Source: an uncultured Eubacteriales bacterium (GTDB lineage: Bacteria > Bacillota > Clostridia > Christensenellales > Aristaeellaceae). Taken from it: a stretch of DNA of 64,000 nucleotides. The position numbers and the translations under genes were made by a program. Below the pieces are notes generated by a model, which was not told the origin of the DNA, made no database searches, and worked only from the letters and a program-made list of their open reading frames with translations. Within the stretch, counting starts at the first letter, position 1. Each line of letters opens with the position of its first letter. Of the stretch, positions 1-8,103 are shown one piece after another. Location: NCBI GenBank assembly GCA_900315675.1, contig OMZY01000001.1:613579-677578 (forward strand), written 5' to 3'.

Positions 1-761
1 GCGTCAATGGAATAAGGTCTCTGCAGGGTGCCGTCCATGGCAAGGCTGATAATGCCGGTTTGTTCTGATACCACGATAACGGCTGCGTCCGTGTTCTCGC
101 TGATGCCGACCGCGGCCCGGTGCCTGGTGCCAAGTCCCCGGATCACGCCGCTGGCTTCCGCAAGCGGCAGGATGCAGGCTGCGGCCACGATCCGGTCGTC
201 ACGGATTACAACGGCGCCGTCGTGCAGGGGTGTGTTGGGCTCAAATATGTTTTCAAGCAGGGGTGCGGATATTTCAGCATTCAGGGTGGTACCGGTTTCC
301 ATAACATCCTGCAGGCCGGTTTTCCGCTCGAACACAATAAGAGCGCCTACGCGGCGGCGGCTCAGGTCAACAACCGTCTGAATGATCTCATCAATAATAA
401 CGTCTGTGTCTTCCTCATCATTCCGGTGATTTCCTTTGGTGATAAACCTGCTGCGGCCCATACGCTCAAGCGCTTTTCGCAGTTCCGGCTGAAACAGGAT
501 CACAAGAACAAGTGCGCCGTTTTGCAGCACGGCCAGCAGCAGCCAGTTCAGGCTTGTCAGGCCGAGTATTTTACTGAGAATGACAATCACAAAAAGCAGA
601 AACAGTCCCTTCAGCAGGGCGCTTCCTCTTGTGTGCCGTGTGAGCAGCAGCAATTCGTAGATAATGACCGCAACGATCAGTACGTCAATAACGTCGATGA
701 TACCCATGCGATGACTCAGGTTCCACCACATGCTGCGGACCAGAGACCATACATCTTTCAC
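1..761 (-). CDS. cdaA: Diadenylate cyclase CdaA (3' end cut by window edge)
   Basis: Membrane-bound enzyme of the CdaA family, which makes cyclic di-AMP from two ATP; the nucleotide controls potassium and osmotic balance. Read from a GTG at 761 behind a strong GGAGGTGATC site, 253 codons are visible. Three hydrophobic helices lie at about residues 20-40, 48-68 and 72-90, followed by the DAC domain with the DGA motif (181-183) and the RHR motif (213-215, GTRHRAA). The C-terminus lies beyond base 1. The common Bacillota neighbours cdaR and glmM would lie outside the window. Identification rests on the two catalytic motifs plus the topology. Confidence 0.93.
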   Translation of the reverse strand, partial: MKDVWSLVRSMWWNLSHRMGIIDVIDVLIVAVIIYELLLLTRHTRGSALLKGLFLLFVIVILSKILGLTSLNWLLLAVLQNGALVLVILFQPELRKALERMGRSRFITKGNHRNDEEDTDVIIDEIIQTVVDLSRRRVGALIVFERKTGLQDVMETGTTLNAEISAPLLENIFEPNTPLHDGAVVIRDDRIVAAACILPLAEASGVIRGLGTRHRAAVGISENTDAAVIVVSEQTGIISLAMDGTLQRPYSID

Positions 762-852
762 GGGATCACCTCCGTTCATTTTATCAATTTATTATACACG
801 ACATTCCGGAGATTGAAAAGGGAAACAGCAGGATATAGTGGATGGATTCAGC

Positions 853-880
853 AAAAAAAGCTGCCTGAACAGGCAGCTTT
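853..880 (-). terminator. Intrinsic terminator after the nucleoside transporter operon
   Basis: On the minus strand an AAAGCTGCC stem, TGAACA-type loop and GGCAGCTTT arm are followed by a run of T residues. It lies between the stop of the last permease gene (898) and the start of cdaA (761), so it separates the two transcription units. Confidence 0.8.
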
Positions 881-897
881 AATCGATATATATCGTT

Positions 898-1836
898 TTA
901 CCTCGATCCCTTGTCATAAGGAATTCCTTCGGCCTTCGGTGCATGCGATGCCTTGGAAGTAAATGCCAGCACAATCAGGCACACGATATATGGCATCATG
1001 TTGTAAACATTGCCCGGCAGGTTCAGGGATACCAGGAACGGGAATCCCGTATAGGTGTTGGACAGTGCCCGGAAAAGTCCGAACAGCAGAGCTGCTATCG
1101 CGATCCGCGTGGGTTTCCACTGTCCGAAAATCATAACAGCCAGTGCCAGGAAGCCGAAACCTGCGACGCCGTTTTCAAACTTCCAGAGGGAAACGCCGGC
1201 GAGGATATAACACAATCCGCCGAGTCCGCCGAGCAGTCCGGAAATCAGCACGCCGCACCAGCGCATCTTGTATACGTTGATGCCCACGGAATCAGCCGCC
1301 TGTGGATGCTCGCCGCAGGCCATCAGGCGCAGGCCGAACCTGTTCTTGTACAGGAGGAAATATACGGTAATCACAGCGATGACAGCCACAATCATGAACC
1401 AGTTGAACTCAAAACCGTTAATGTTCACAATGAACATTTTCCGGGCTGCCACATACTCGATTTCAGAGGAGTGATTGTCGGGGTTGGCGGCGGTATTCAT
1501 GGCCTTAACCAGAACGGTGGCCGCTGCCGTTGCCAGCAGGTTCATGGCGGTTCCGATCAGCGTCTGGTCAGCCTTAAAATGAATGGCCGCAACGCCCAGC
1601 AGACAGGAATACAGCATGCCTGCCAGCGCTGCCGCTATCATCGCAGCCAGCACCATCACCACAGCGGAAGTGGTCCCCAGCGAACGCATTACCAGCGCGC
1701 CGCCCAGAGCTCCTACAACCATGATGCCTTCCAGTCCCAGGTTGATGATACCGGAATGCTCTGATATGCATCCGCCCAGGGCGACCAGCAGCAGAACGGA
1801 GGCAAAGATCAATGTATATTGAATCAGAAGCAGCAT
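898..1836 (-). CDS. nupQ: Nucleoside ABC transporter permease, NupQ type
   Basis: Inner-membrane permease of the branched-chain/ribose type (BPD_transp_2 fold), 312 residues, with about eight to nine hydrophobic helices. It is the last gene of BMP protein-ATPase-permease-permease, the order of the Bacillus nupNOPQ guanosine importer and of RnsB/RnsC-D systems. Its ATG shares one base with the TAA of the upstream permease, so translation is coupled. The short, glycine-rich C-terminal half (GLLGGLGGLCYILAG) is typical. Substrate is inferred from operon content; a closely related ligand is possible. Confidence 0.88.
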   Translation of the reverse strand: MLLLIQYTLIFASVLLLVALGGCISEHSGIINLGLEGIMVVGALGGALVMRSLGTTSAVVMVLAAMIAAALAGMLYSCLLGVAAIHFKADQTLIGTAMNLLATAAATVLVKAMNTAANPDNHSSEIEYVAARKMFIVNINGFEFNWFMIVAVIAVITVYFLLYKNRFGLRLMACGEHPQAADSVGINVYKMRWCGVLISGLLGGLGGLCYILAGVSLWKFENGVAGFGFLALAVMIFGQWKPTRIAIAALLFGLFRALSNTYTGFPFLVSLNLPGNVYNMMPYIVCLIVLAFTSKASHAPKAEGIPYDKGSR

Positions 1837-2936
1837 TATTGTTTCGCCCCTTTCTTATCTTCACTGCGTGCAATAACCCGTTTCATGGTCAGTTTGATAA
1901 ACAGGACAAATCCGCACAGATAGATGATCACGGAGGATATAACGTCGGAAATCTGTGAAGAGTAGAAATTCGTGTTCACATACTGTCCGCCGTCTGTAAT
2001 ATGCTGGATAAAGAAGGAGGAGAATACGGCGCCCAGCGGATGAAGTCCGCCGAGGAATGCAGCCGCGATGCCGTTGAATCCCATAGCGGGAACGGAGGAC
2101 TGTGTGCATTCCCATCTCATATAGCCTGTCTGATAGAGCAGCGAGGCGCCGAGACCGGCAAGCGCGCCTGAAATCATAAGGGTCAGGATAATATTCCGGT
2201 TCTGGGCCATGCCGGCATATTTGGCCGCGTTTTTATTGTTGCCCGTAGCCTTCAGTTCATAGCCGAACCGTGTTTTGCTGAGGATCACCCATACCAGTAT
2301 GGCGGCGAGGATGGCCAGCGGAAGCGCGATGGTCACATTGCCGTTTCCGTTGAACAGGTTTTCCAGTCCCATCGTCGGAAGCATGCTGGAGGGATTTTCC
2401 TTGTTCAGGTACAGCGTATAGGGACTGGCTGTTTCCTTGACGTTGGAAAGAATAGTATTGGCGGTGTAGAGGGAAATCCAGTTCAGCATGATCCCGGAGA
2501 TTACCTCATTCACATTGCAGTAGGCCTTCAGGAAACCGGTGACTGCGCCCAGCAATGCGGCGGCAATCATGGCCAGCAGCATGCAGGGCAGCCAGCCCCA
2601 GTGCCATGCCAGCGCTGCGTACAGGCTGGCGCACGCGCCTGCCACATACTGTCCGGCGGTTCCGATGTTGAAAAGTCCCACCTTATAGGCAAACAGGATG
2701 CTGAGGGAACACATGATCAGCGGCATGGTCTTCGCCAGCGTATTGCCCAGTTGTTTGATCTGCTGCTGCGGACGCTTCCAGGTGAAGAAATTCTTCACAA
2801 TATTCTGGATGGATTCACCCGCGCCCTGGGGATTGATGATCAGGAGGACAATATAGCCGATCAGCAGTCCGGCCAGAATGCAAAGGATGGAGGCCAGGAA
2901 AGTCTGAACCGCTTCATTCTTGAAAAACTTTTTCAT
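1836..2936 (-). CDS. nupP: Nucleoside ABC transporter permease, NupP type
   Basis: Second permease of the importer, 366 residues. One N-terminal helix (about 12-34) is followed by a long extracytoplasmic segment and then a bundle of hydrophobic helices from about residue 65. It contains the family pattern of a cytoplasmic loop near KTRFGYELKATGNN, expected to touch the ATPase. Start ATG at 2936 overlaps the upstream ATPase stop by four bases (ATGA), indicating translational coupling. The longer N-terminal region compared with NupQ is usual for the first permease of these operons. Confidence 0.88.
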   Translation of the reverse strand: MKKFFKNEAVQTFLASILCILAGLLIGYIVLLIINPQGAGESIQNIVKNFFTWKRPQQQIKQLGNTLAKTMPLIMCSLSILFAYKVGLFNIGTAGQYVAGACASLYAALAWHWGWLPCMLLAMIAAALLGAVTGFLKAYCNVNEVISGIMLNWISLYTANTILSNVKETASPYTLYLNKENPSSMLPTMGLENLFNGNGNVTIALPLAILAAILVWVILSKTRFGYELKATGNNKNAAKYAGMAQNRNIILTLMISGALAGLGASLLYQTGYMRWECTQSSVPAMGFNGIAAAFLGGLHPLGAVFSSFFIQHITDGGQYVNTNFYSSQISDVISSVIIYLCGFVLFIKLTMKRVIARSEDKKGAKQ

Positions 2937-4489
2937 GCCTTTCTCACCTCATCCCTCTTTGCGCCGGCCATATAGAGTCCAAGTTCTTCCTGGGTGGTCT
3001 TCTTCGGATCGAGTTCTCCGACAATCTCACCTTCGTACATCACCAGGATCCGGTCCGGGACATCCATCACCTCATCCAGCTCCAGTGAAATCAGCAGCAC
3101 GGCCTTGCCCGCGTCCCGCTGTGCTACAAGCTGTTTATGTATATATTCGATGGCGCCCACGTCCAGGCCGCGGGTAGGCTGTACCGCTACCAGCAGTTCG
3201 GGCTGTTTGTCAATTTCACGGGCGATTATGGCTTTCTGCTGGTTGCCGCCGGACATGGAACGCGCCGGTGTAACGGAGCCCTGCCCGGAACGGACGTCGT
3301 ACTGTTCAATCAGCTTATCCGAATACTGACGGATGTTCTTTCTTCTCAGGAAGCCGATCCTGTCCGTGAATCTTGATTCAAAATAGGTCTGCAGGATCAT
3401 GTTGTATTCCAGGGAATAATCCAGGACAAGTCCGTGCTTGTGCCGGTCTTCCGGAATATGGCTCATTCCTGCGGTGGAGCGCTTGCGGATGGAGGATTTT
3501 GTGATGTCCTTTCCGTCCATGATGATTTTTCCGTCAACCAGCGGTTCCAGTCCTGTCAGGCCGTATACCAGTTCCGTTTGTCCGTTTCCGTCGATACCGG
3601 CAATACAGACAATTTCCCCTCTCCGCACCTGGAAGGAAACATCTTTGACGGCATTGTTGTTGTGTACTTTGGAAGCAACTGTCATGTGCTGCACATCCAG
3701 CACAACGTCGCCCGTGTGTGCCGGTTGTTTATCCACATGGAAATTGACGTTGCGGCCCACCATCATGGCGGAAAGTTCTTCCATCGTCGTGTTTTTTGTT
3801 TCAACCGTACCGATGTACTTGCCTTTTCTCAGTACGGTGCAGCGATCTGCCACCGCCATAATTTCGGCAAGCTTATGGCTGATAAAGAGAATGGACTTTC
3901 CTTCTGCCGCGAGATTGCGCATGATTTGCATCAGTTCTTCAATCTCCTGCGGGGTCAGCACGGCGGTCGGTTCGTCAAAAATCAGGATTTCATTGTCCCG
4001 GTACAGCATTTTCAGAATCTCTGTCCGCTGCTGCATACCCACCGTGATGTCGGAAATCACAGCGTCCGGATCGACCTGTAATCCGTATTTTTCTGAAAGG
4101 GCAAGGATTTTCTTCCTGGCTTCGGACTTTTTCAGGATGCCGGCCTTTCCGACAGGTTCATCTCCAAGAATAATGTTGTCAAGCACGGTGAAGCATTCAA
4201 CCAGCTTGAAATGCTGGTGTACCATACCGATTCCCAGTGCGTTTGCGTCGTTCGGATCATTGATCTTGACTTCTTTGCCATCCTTTTTGATGATACCTTC
4301 TTCTGCCTGGTAAAGACCGAACAGCACGCTCATGAGGGTGGATTTACCGGCGCCGTTTTCTCCCAGCAGCGCGTGGATTTCTCCGTGACGGAGCTGCAGG
4401 GTAATATTGTCATTGGCGATGATTCCCGGAAAGCGTTTGGTGATGTTCAGCATTTCGATGGCATATTCCGACTGCCGTTCCTTGTTCAA
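2933..4489 (-). CDS. nupO: Nucleoside ABC transporter ATPase, NupO type
   Basis: Twin-cassette ATPase energising the importer, 518 residues from the preferred start. Cassette one has Walker A GENGAGKS (about 43-50) and Walker B LIFDEPT. Cassette two has the degenerate P-loop GIDGNGQTE and a good signature SMSGGNQQ, the usual asymmetry in CUT2-type ATPases. I place the start at the TTG at 4489, six bases behind GGAGGGG. The ATG at 4552 would add 21 residues but lies inside a strong stem-loop and has no good ribosome site. It is separated from the BMP gene by two hairpins. Confidence 0.9.
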   Translation of the reverse strand: MNKERQSEYAIEMLNITKRFPGIIANDNITLQLRHGEIHALLGENGAGKSTLMSVLFGLYQAEEGIIKKDGKEVKINDPNDANALGIGMVHQHFKLVECFTVLDNIILGDEPVGKAGILKKSEARKKILALSEKYGLQVDPDAVISDITVGMQQRTEILKMLYRDNEILIFDEPTAVLTPQEIEELMQIMRNLAAEGKSILFISHKLAEIMAVADRCTVLRKGKYIGTVETKNTTMEELSAMMVGRNVNFHVDKQPAHTGDVVLDVQHMTVASKVHNNNAVKDVSFQVRRGEIVCIAGIDGNGQTELVYGLTGLEPLVDGKIIMDGKDITKSSIRKRSTAGMSHIPEDRHKHGLVLDYSLEYNMILQTYFESRFTDRIGFLRRKNIRQYSDKLIEQYDVRSGQGSVTPARSMSGGNQQKAIIAREIDKQPELLVAVQPTRGLDVGAIEYIHKQLVAQRDAGKAVLLISLELDEVMDVPDRILVMYEGEIVGELDPKKTTQEELGLYMAGAKRDEVRKA

Positions 4490-4547
4490 AGCGTTCCCCT
4501 CCATCTGTATGTTGTTTATGGCGAACAAGGATATTCTTCGCCTTTCT

Positions 4548-4593
4548 GACATAAACCCCTGTCCATGATTTCTGCGGAACAGGGGCTTATGTC
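4548..4593 (-). promoter_or_regulatory. Fifteen-base-pair stem-loop upstream of the ATPase gene
   Basis: Arms 4548-4562 and 4579-4593 pair over 15 positions with one G-U type exception and a 16-base loop. It lies directly after the terminator-like hairpin and in front of the TTG start at 4489. On the mRNA it could act as a 5' stabiliser or processing site of the ATPase-permease part. No T run follows, so a terminator is unlikely. Confidence 0.6.
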
Positions 4594-4621
4594 AAAAACC
4601 GGGGATGCGGCGCATCCCCGG
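4594..4621 (-). terminator. Terminator-like hairpin between BMP gene and ATPase gene
   Basis: Minus strand CCGGGGATGCG/CGCATCCCCGG stem followed by TTTTTG. It sits 15 bases after the BMP stop. A leaky terminator here would give more binding protein than ATPase, a common arrangement in ABC operons. Confidence 0.7.
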
Positions 4622-4635
4622 CAATCATAAACAGA

Positions 4636-5733
4636 TTACTTGATGTTGCCCTGATAATCGACCTTGATGGTGGTTTCGGGTTCAGCGTCGATGGCGTTGG
4701 AAACGGTGATTTCACCGGCGTTCATCTTCGCAACCAGCGCGTTATAGTCATCAGCGGTGAAGCCGTCCGCAAACTGGGTGGAAGGAGCAATCTGCACGAA
4801 GTTTTCTTCGGGATTGTCGGATACCAGACCCAGGTTCTCAATCTTGCCGCCGGCAAATTCAGCGTTCAGGATGGAGGCCAGTTCGGTATAAACGGTGGCA
4901 GCCAGGCCCTTCATGGCGGAGGTCACGGTGATGCCTTCGCCGAACATGCCGTCAATGGTGCCCTTCTGGTCAACGTCAACGCCGATGACCTTGCCGCCGG
5001 CCTTCTGAGCCGCTTCACCGGCAGAGGTGAAGATGCCGCCGCCGCAGGCAAACACGATTTCGGTGCCGTTGGTATACCAGGTATCCATGTAAGCGGTAAT
5101 GTCCGCGTCACCGTAGAACTGGTTGCCGTAAACATACTTGACTTCCACATCGTCAGCGCCCAGCTCGACAGCCGCGGCGTCAGCACCCTGCACAAAGCCG
5201 TAGCCGTAACGGACAACAGCGGGAACCGCCATGCCGCCCAGGAAGCCCAGCTTCTTGTAGCCCAGTTTCACAGCAGCGTAGCCGGCCATATAGCCGCACA
5301 GCTCTTCCTGGTAAACAGCGCAGTACAGGTTCGCGGGCACATCCTTGGCCAGATCGCCGATATCGCCTTCGCCAACGTCCAGCGCGATGAAGGTAATGTC
5401 GTCGAATTCAGGAGCCACTTTCTGAATCGCGGGTCCGAAAGCGTAACCGGGCATCACGATCACGGTGAAACCGTCGTCGATAGCCTTTTCAATGGAGGAA
5501 ATCCGGTCTTCATCGGAGTCGGAAGCGGGCTTGTAGTACTGGAAGTCGATCTGGGCGGCTTCACAGAACTGTTTGCAGGCTTCATAGGTGGTCTGGTTGA
5601 AGGACTGGTCGGTAATATCGCCGTAGTCGGTGATCATGGCAACCCGCATGCTGCTTCCTTCTTCAGCGGAAGCGAAGGACATAACGCCCATCAGCATCAC
5701 TGCAGCAAGCAGCAGAGCAAAAAGCTTTTTCAT
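4636..5733 (-). CDS. nupN: BMP-family nucleoside-binding protein
   Basis: Extracytoplasmic binding protein of the Bmp/PnrA/Med family, 365 residues, feeding the adjacent importer. The start is the ATG at 5733 (MKKLFALLL), behind AAAGGGG; an upstream in-frame extension has no ribosome site. Residues 1-23 form a signal peptide ending ASFA-SA/EE style (ASA before EEG). BMP features follow: MITDYGDITDQSFN near the N-terminus, VGEGDIGD, and a CGGGIFTSAGEAA stretch. Unlike most Bacillota homologues, there is no lipobox cysteine at the cleavage site, so how it stays near the membrane is unclear. Confidence 0.9.
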   Translation of the reverse strand: MKKLFALLLAAVMLMGVMSFASAEEGSSMRVAMITDYGDITDQSFNQTTYEACKQFCEAAQIDFQYYKPASDSDEDRISSIEKAIDDGFTVIVMPGYAFGPAIQKVAPEFDDITFIALDVGEGDIGDLAKDVPANLYCAVYQEELCGYMAGYAAVKLGYKKLGFLGGMAVPAVVRYGYGFVQGADAAAVELGADDVEVKYVYGNQFYGDADITAYMDTWYTNGTEIVFACGGGIFTSAGEAAQKAGGKVIGVDVDQKGTIDGMFGEGITVTSAMKGLAATVYTELASILNAEFAGGKIENLGLVSDNPEENFVQIAPSTQFADGFTADDYNALVAKMNAGEITVSNAIDAEPETTIKVDYQGNIK

Positions 5734-5782
5734 AGGAAATATCCCCTTTCTGATTGTCGGCATATGCCGTTTGTTTATACCA

Positions 5783-5811
5783 ATTATAACAAAAACCGGT
5801 ACACTTGGAAA
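5783..5811 (-). promoter_or_regulatory. Promoter of the nucleoside importer operon
   Basis: Minus-strand TATAAT (5783-5788) and TTTCCA (5806-5811) with a 17-base spacer. The -35 hexamer and spacer lie inside the terminator hairpin of the upstream gene, so termination and initiation signals share the same DNA. Confidence 0.6.
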
Positions 5812-5830
5812 GAGTGTACCGGTAATTTTT
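5790..5830 (-). terminator. Intrinsic terminator of the SH3 repeat protein gene
   Basis: Minus-strand stem ACCGGTACACT/AAGTGTACCGGT with a CTTTCC loop, followed by TTTTTGTT. It is placed about 50 bases after the stop at 5878. Confidence 0.8.
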
Positions 5831-5877
5831 GTCATCTTTTATTTCCGTAAAATCTGTGAAAAGGATTTGTAATATTG

Positions 5878-6912
5878 TCACAGGATCCCCGCGTACGGAG
5901 ACAGATCAGTTACCGTGGCAGGCGCGGAACCGTCGTAAATGAACTGTCTCATCATATATCCGTAGGCGCCGTCAATCAGCACAAAATACCAGTCAACGCC
6001 TCGGGTAATAATGGTCACAGGGGTTCCCACCTTGCAGGAACGGATCACCGCGCTTTGCGTGGTAGGAGCTGCTCTCAGGTTGACATTCCTGCCGTTTGCG
6101 CTCACCACATACGCGCCGGAAACGTAAGGCGTGGGAACTGCTGGCTGGCTTTCAGTCAGGAATTCGGTCATCATATATCCGTACCGGTTGCCCACGCGGA
6201 TATAGCTCCAGGTGGTTCCCTTGGTAATCATCGCTGCCTGGGTACCAACGCTGTAGAATCCGATGCTCGTATAGGATTTGGACGGGCCCGAGCGCAGGTT
6301 GACGCCGTTACCGTTTCTGCTGGTCACGTACACGGTGTATTCGCTTCCGGAGGGACCGGGCATCGGCGCGGGTGCCGGTGTAACGGGCACGGGTACCGCG
6401 GTTCCGGACAGGAACTGGGTCATCATATATCCGGTATAACTGCCCACCTGAATCCTGCACCAGTTATTTCCGGGGGAAATGATGGTACACTGGGTTCCGG
6501 GTGCATAGGATGCCACAACGGAATATCCCTTGCCGGGACCGCTTCTCATCCTTACATTCAGTCCGTTCGCGCTTGTTATATATGCGGTTGAATCAATAAA
6601 TGTCCCGGTTCCGGTGCTTCCGCCGCTGCTGCCGCCCACCTGCAGGTAGTCTCCGAGCATATAACCCGTCAATCCGTCCTGCGTCGTAACTGCGTACCAG
6701 GAACCGATCTGACCGGTAATGGTCACGGTTGTACCGCTGGGATAGCTGGCCCTGATTGCGCCGTTGAATGATGGTTCTGCGCGCAGAATCAGCCAGCCGC
6801 CTTTGACAACTCCTGTCCTGTTTTCCGCCAGGGCATTGCCGGCCGGCAGCACAGACGCTGCCGTCAGCATCAGGACCATCAGTATAATGGCTATGTTTTT
6901 ACGTTTCATCAT
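5878..6912 (-). CDS. Secreted protein with four bacterial SH3 domains
   Basis: Exported 344-residue protein. A signal peptide (about 1-29, ending ALA/EN) is followed by four SH3_3-like repeats at roughly 35-92, 108-170, 190-252 and 272-330. Each repeat has the L-R/N-x-R-x-x-P/G-S pattern and ends in a G-Y-M-(M/L) strand (DGLTGYM, SYTGYMM, NRYGYMM, GAYGYMM). Proline/glycine/serine linkers separate the first three. No hydrolase domain is present, so this is a pure binding module, probably for peptidoglycan or a peptide ligand. Start ATG 6912 follows GGAAGAAAG. A second ATG three bases on is equally usable. Confidence 0.85.
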   Translation of the reverse strand: MMKRKNIAIILMVLMLTAASVLPAGNALAENRTGVVKGGWLILRAEPSFNGAIRASYPSGTTVTITGQIGSWYAVTTQDGLTGYMLGDYLQVGGSSGGSTGTGTFIDSTAYITSANGLNVRMRSGPGKGYSVVASYAPGTQCTIISPGNNWCRIQVGSYTGYMMTQFLSGTAVPVPVTPAPAPMPGPSGSEYTVYVTSRNGNGVNLRSGPSKSYTSIGFYSVGTQAAMITKGTTWSYIRVGNRYGYMMTEFLTESQPAVPTPYVSGAYVVSANGRNVNLRAAPTTQSAVIRSCKVGTPVTIITRGVDWYFVLIDGAYGYMMRQFIYDGSAPATVTDLSPYAGIL

Positions 6913-6942
6913 ATCTTTCTTCCTTCCGTGCAGAAATTGGCT

Positions 6943-7551
6943 TTACCCAAGTTCCGAATCATTCGTTTCCATCGTATTGATCATGTAATCAATATAGGAT
7001 GAATAGGTTTCTTCCTCAGCGGATGGATAACGGAGAATGATATGGTGGAAACTCTTTTCCGTCAGGTAATACAGATCTGTCTGTATCATTTTATCCTGTT
7101 CTTCGTTCCTTGTCACGCGCAGGCAGTTGTTTGCCTCGGTGCCTTTTCCGTCAAAGCCGGGAACTTCCAGTTTGATGGCTTCCATCAGGATTTCACGCGT
7201 CAGGCTGCCGTCATGTTCCATGTTTTCAATGGACATGGTGGCTTTTCCGTCTGCCGTGGCTGCGGTCAGTCCGTTGGTACCTTCATTGAACTGGAATGTG
7301 GCCGGATACTGCATTCTGAAGCCCGTCACACTGTCCATGTATTCGCACATCGCGGCGTCCGCGAAAGCGTCTGTCATTTCTTCGAGGCTCATGCCTTCTG
7401 TATCCTTCACATCGGTCATCTCAATCAGGGGCTGGATTTCTTCAAGTCCCTGTTCGGTTTCTTCCGTGGAGTTTTCCGCATTCACGCTGAAAGGACAAAC
7501 CGCCAGCATTACGATCATGGTAAAAAGGAATAATAATCTGAATCTGCTCAA
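6943..7551 (-). CDS. Small secreted acidic protein of unknown function
   Basis: 202 residues from a TTG at 7551 with GAGGAAG nine bases upstream. An N-terminal signal peptide (about 1-25, ending VNA/EN) precedes a glutamate-rich stretch (26-60). A compact domain follows with MQYPATFQF and FHHIILRYPS strands. The pattern resembles PsbP/MOG1-like folds seen in secreted clostridial proteins, where a Y-P-x-x-F motif is common, but I do not recognise a named family. It lies 30 bases upstream of the SH3 repeat gene and is probably co-transcribed with it. Function unassigned. Confidence 0.7.
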   Translation of the reverse strand: MSRFRLLFLFTMIVMLAVCPFSVNAENSTEETEQGLEEIQPLIEMTDVKDTEGMSLEEMTDAFADAAMCEYMDSVTGFRMQYPATFQFNEGTNGLTAATADGKATMSIENMEHDGSLTREILMEAIKLEVPGFDGKGTEANNCLRVTRNEEQDKMIQTDLYYLTEKSFHHIILRYPSAEEETYSSYIDYMINTMETNDSELG

Positions 7552-7625
7552 GTCCTCACACTTCCTCTCTCATAAGGGATTCAACTATAAAGACGAAACA
7601 CATCTGGATTTTCTTCCCGAATACG

Positions 7626-7655
7626 GAAAAACCCCTTCCGTACATTGGAAGGGAG
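7626..7655 (-). terminator. Terminator of rpsT
   Basis: Minus-strand CTCCCTTCC, AATGTAC loop, GGAAGGGG, then TTTTTC, about 20 bases after the rpsT stop. Confidence 0.8.
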
Positions 7656-7675
7656 TTTATCACACGCGATTCTGC

Positions 7676-7939
7676 TTAGTTAGCGGCCTTGGTCAACTGC
7701 TTGGCCAGACGGGCCTTTTTCCGATTGGCGGCATTCTTATGAATAACGCCCTTGGACGCGGCCTTATCGATCACTGCGGAAGTCGCGGACAGCTGCTCAT
7801 TGGCGTTCTGCGCGTCAGCGGCAACGGCGGCGTCAAACTTCCGGATGGAAGTACGCATCCCGCTCTTAATGATGCGGTTGCGAAGATTCTTCTTCTCGCT
7901 GACCTTAACGCGCTTCTTTGCGGACTGGATATTCGGCAA
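7676..7939 (-). CDS. rpsT: 30S ribosomal protein S20
   Basis: Small-subunit protein binding 16S rRNA, 87 residues, full family length. The lysine/arginine-rich N-terminus (MPNIQSAKKRVKVSEKKNLR) and C-terminal NAANRKKARLAKQL are diagnostic. Starts at TTG 7939 behind GGGGAGGTGA. Monocistronic: own promoter and own terminator. It is divergent from the nadD-yqeK gene. Confidence 0.97.
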   Translation of the reverse strand: MPNIQSAKKRVKVSEKKNLRNRIIKSGMRTSIRKFDAAVAADAQNANEQLSATSAVIDKAASKGVIHKNAANRKKARLAKQLTKAAN

Positions 7940-7984
7940 CTCGGTTCACCTCCCCTTAGGATCCTTAAAAAACCATCGCATGCA

Positions 7985-8013
7985 ATAATATCACGACAGC
8001 TGTGAAAAAGCAA
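7985..8013 (-). promoter_or_regulatory. rpsT promoter
   Basis: Minus-strand TTGCTT (8008-8013), 17-base spacer and TATTAT (7985-7990), placing the start about 40 bases upstream of the TTG codon. Confidence 0.6.
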
Positions 8014-8066
8014 GTATTTCATAAAAGAAATTTGAAATGTCTCTTCCCTATCCGTTTCTTTTCGTT

Positions 8067-8072
8067 TATAAT
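8067..8072 (+). promoter_or_regulatory. Probable -10 box of the nadD-yqeK gene
   Basis: Plus-strand TATAAT 32 bases before the TTG start. No convincing -35 hexamer at 16-18 bases, so only the -10 is claimed. Confidence 0.4.
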
Positions 8073-8103
8073 ATCCGTAACAGAAAACAGGAGGTTCTTT
8101 CCT

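Noticed and set aside
4490-4552. Longer N-terminus of the ATPase starting at ATG 4552.
   Set aside because: That ATG lies in a stable stem and lacks a ribosome site, while TTG 4489 has GGAGGGG at six bases.
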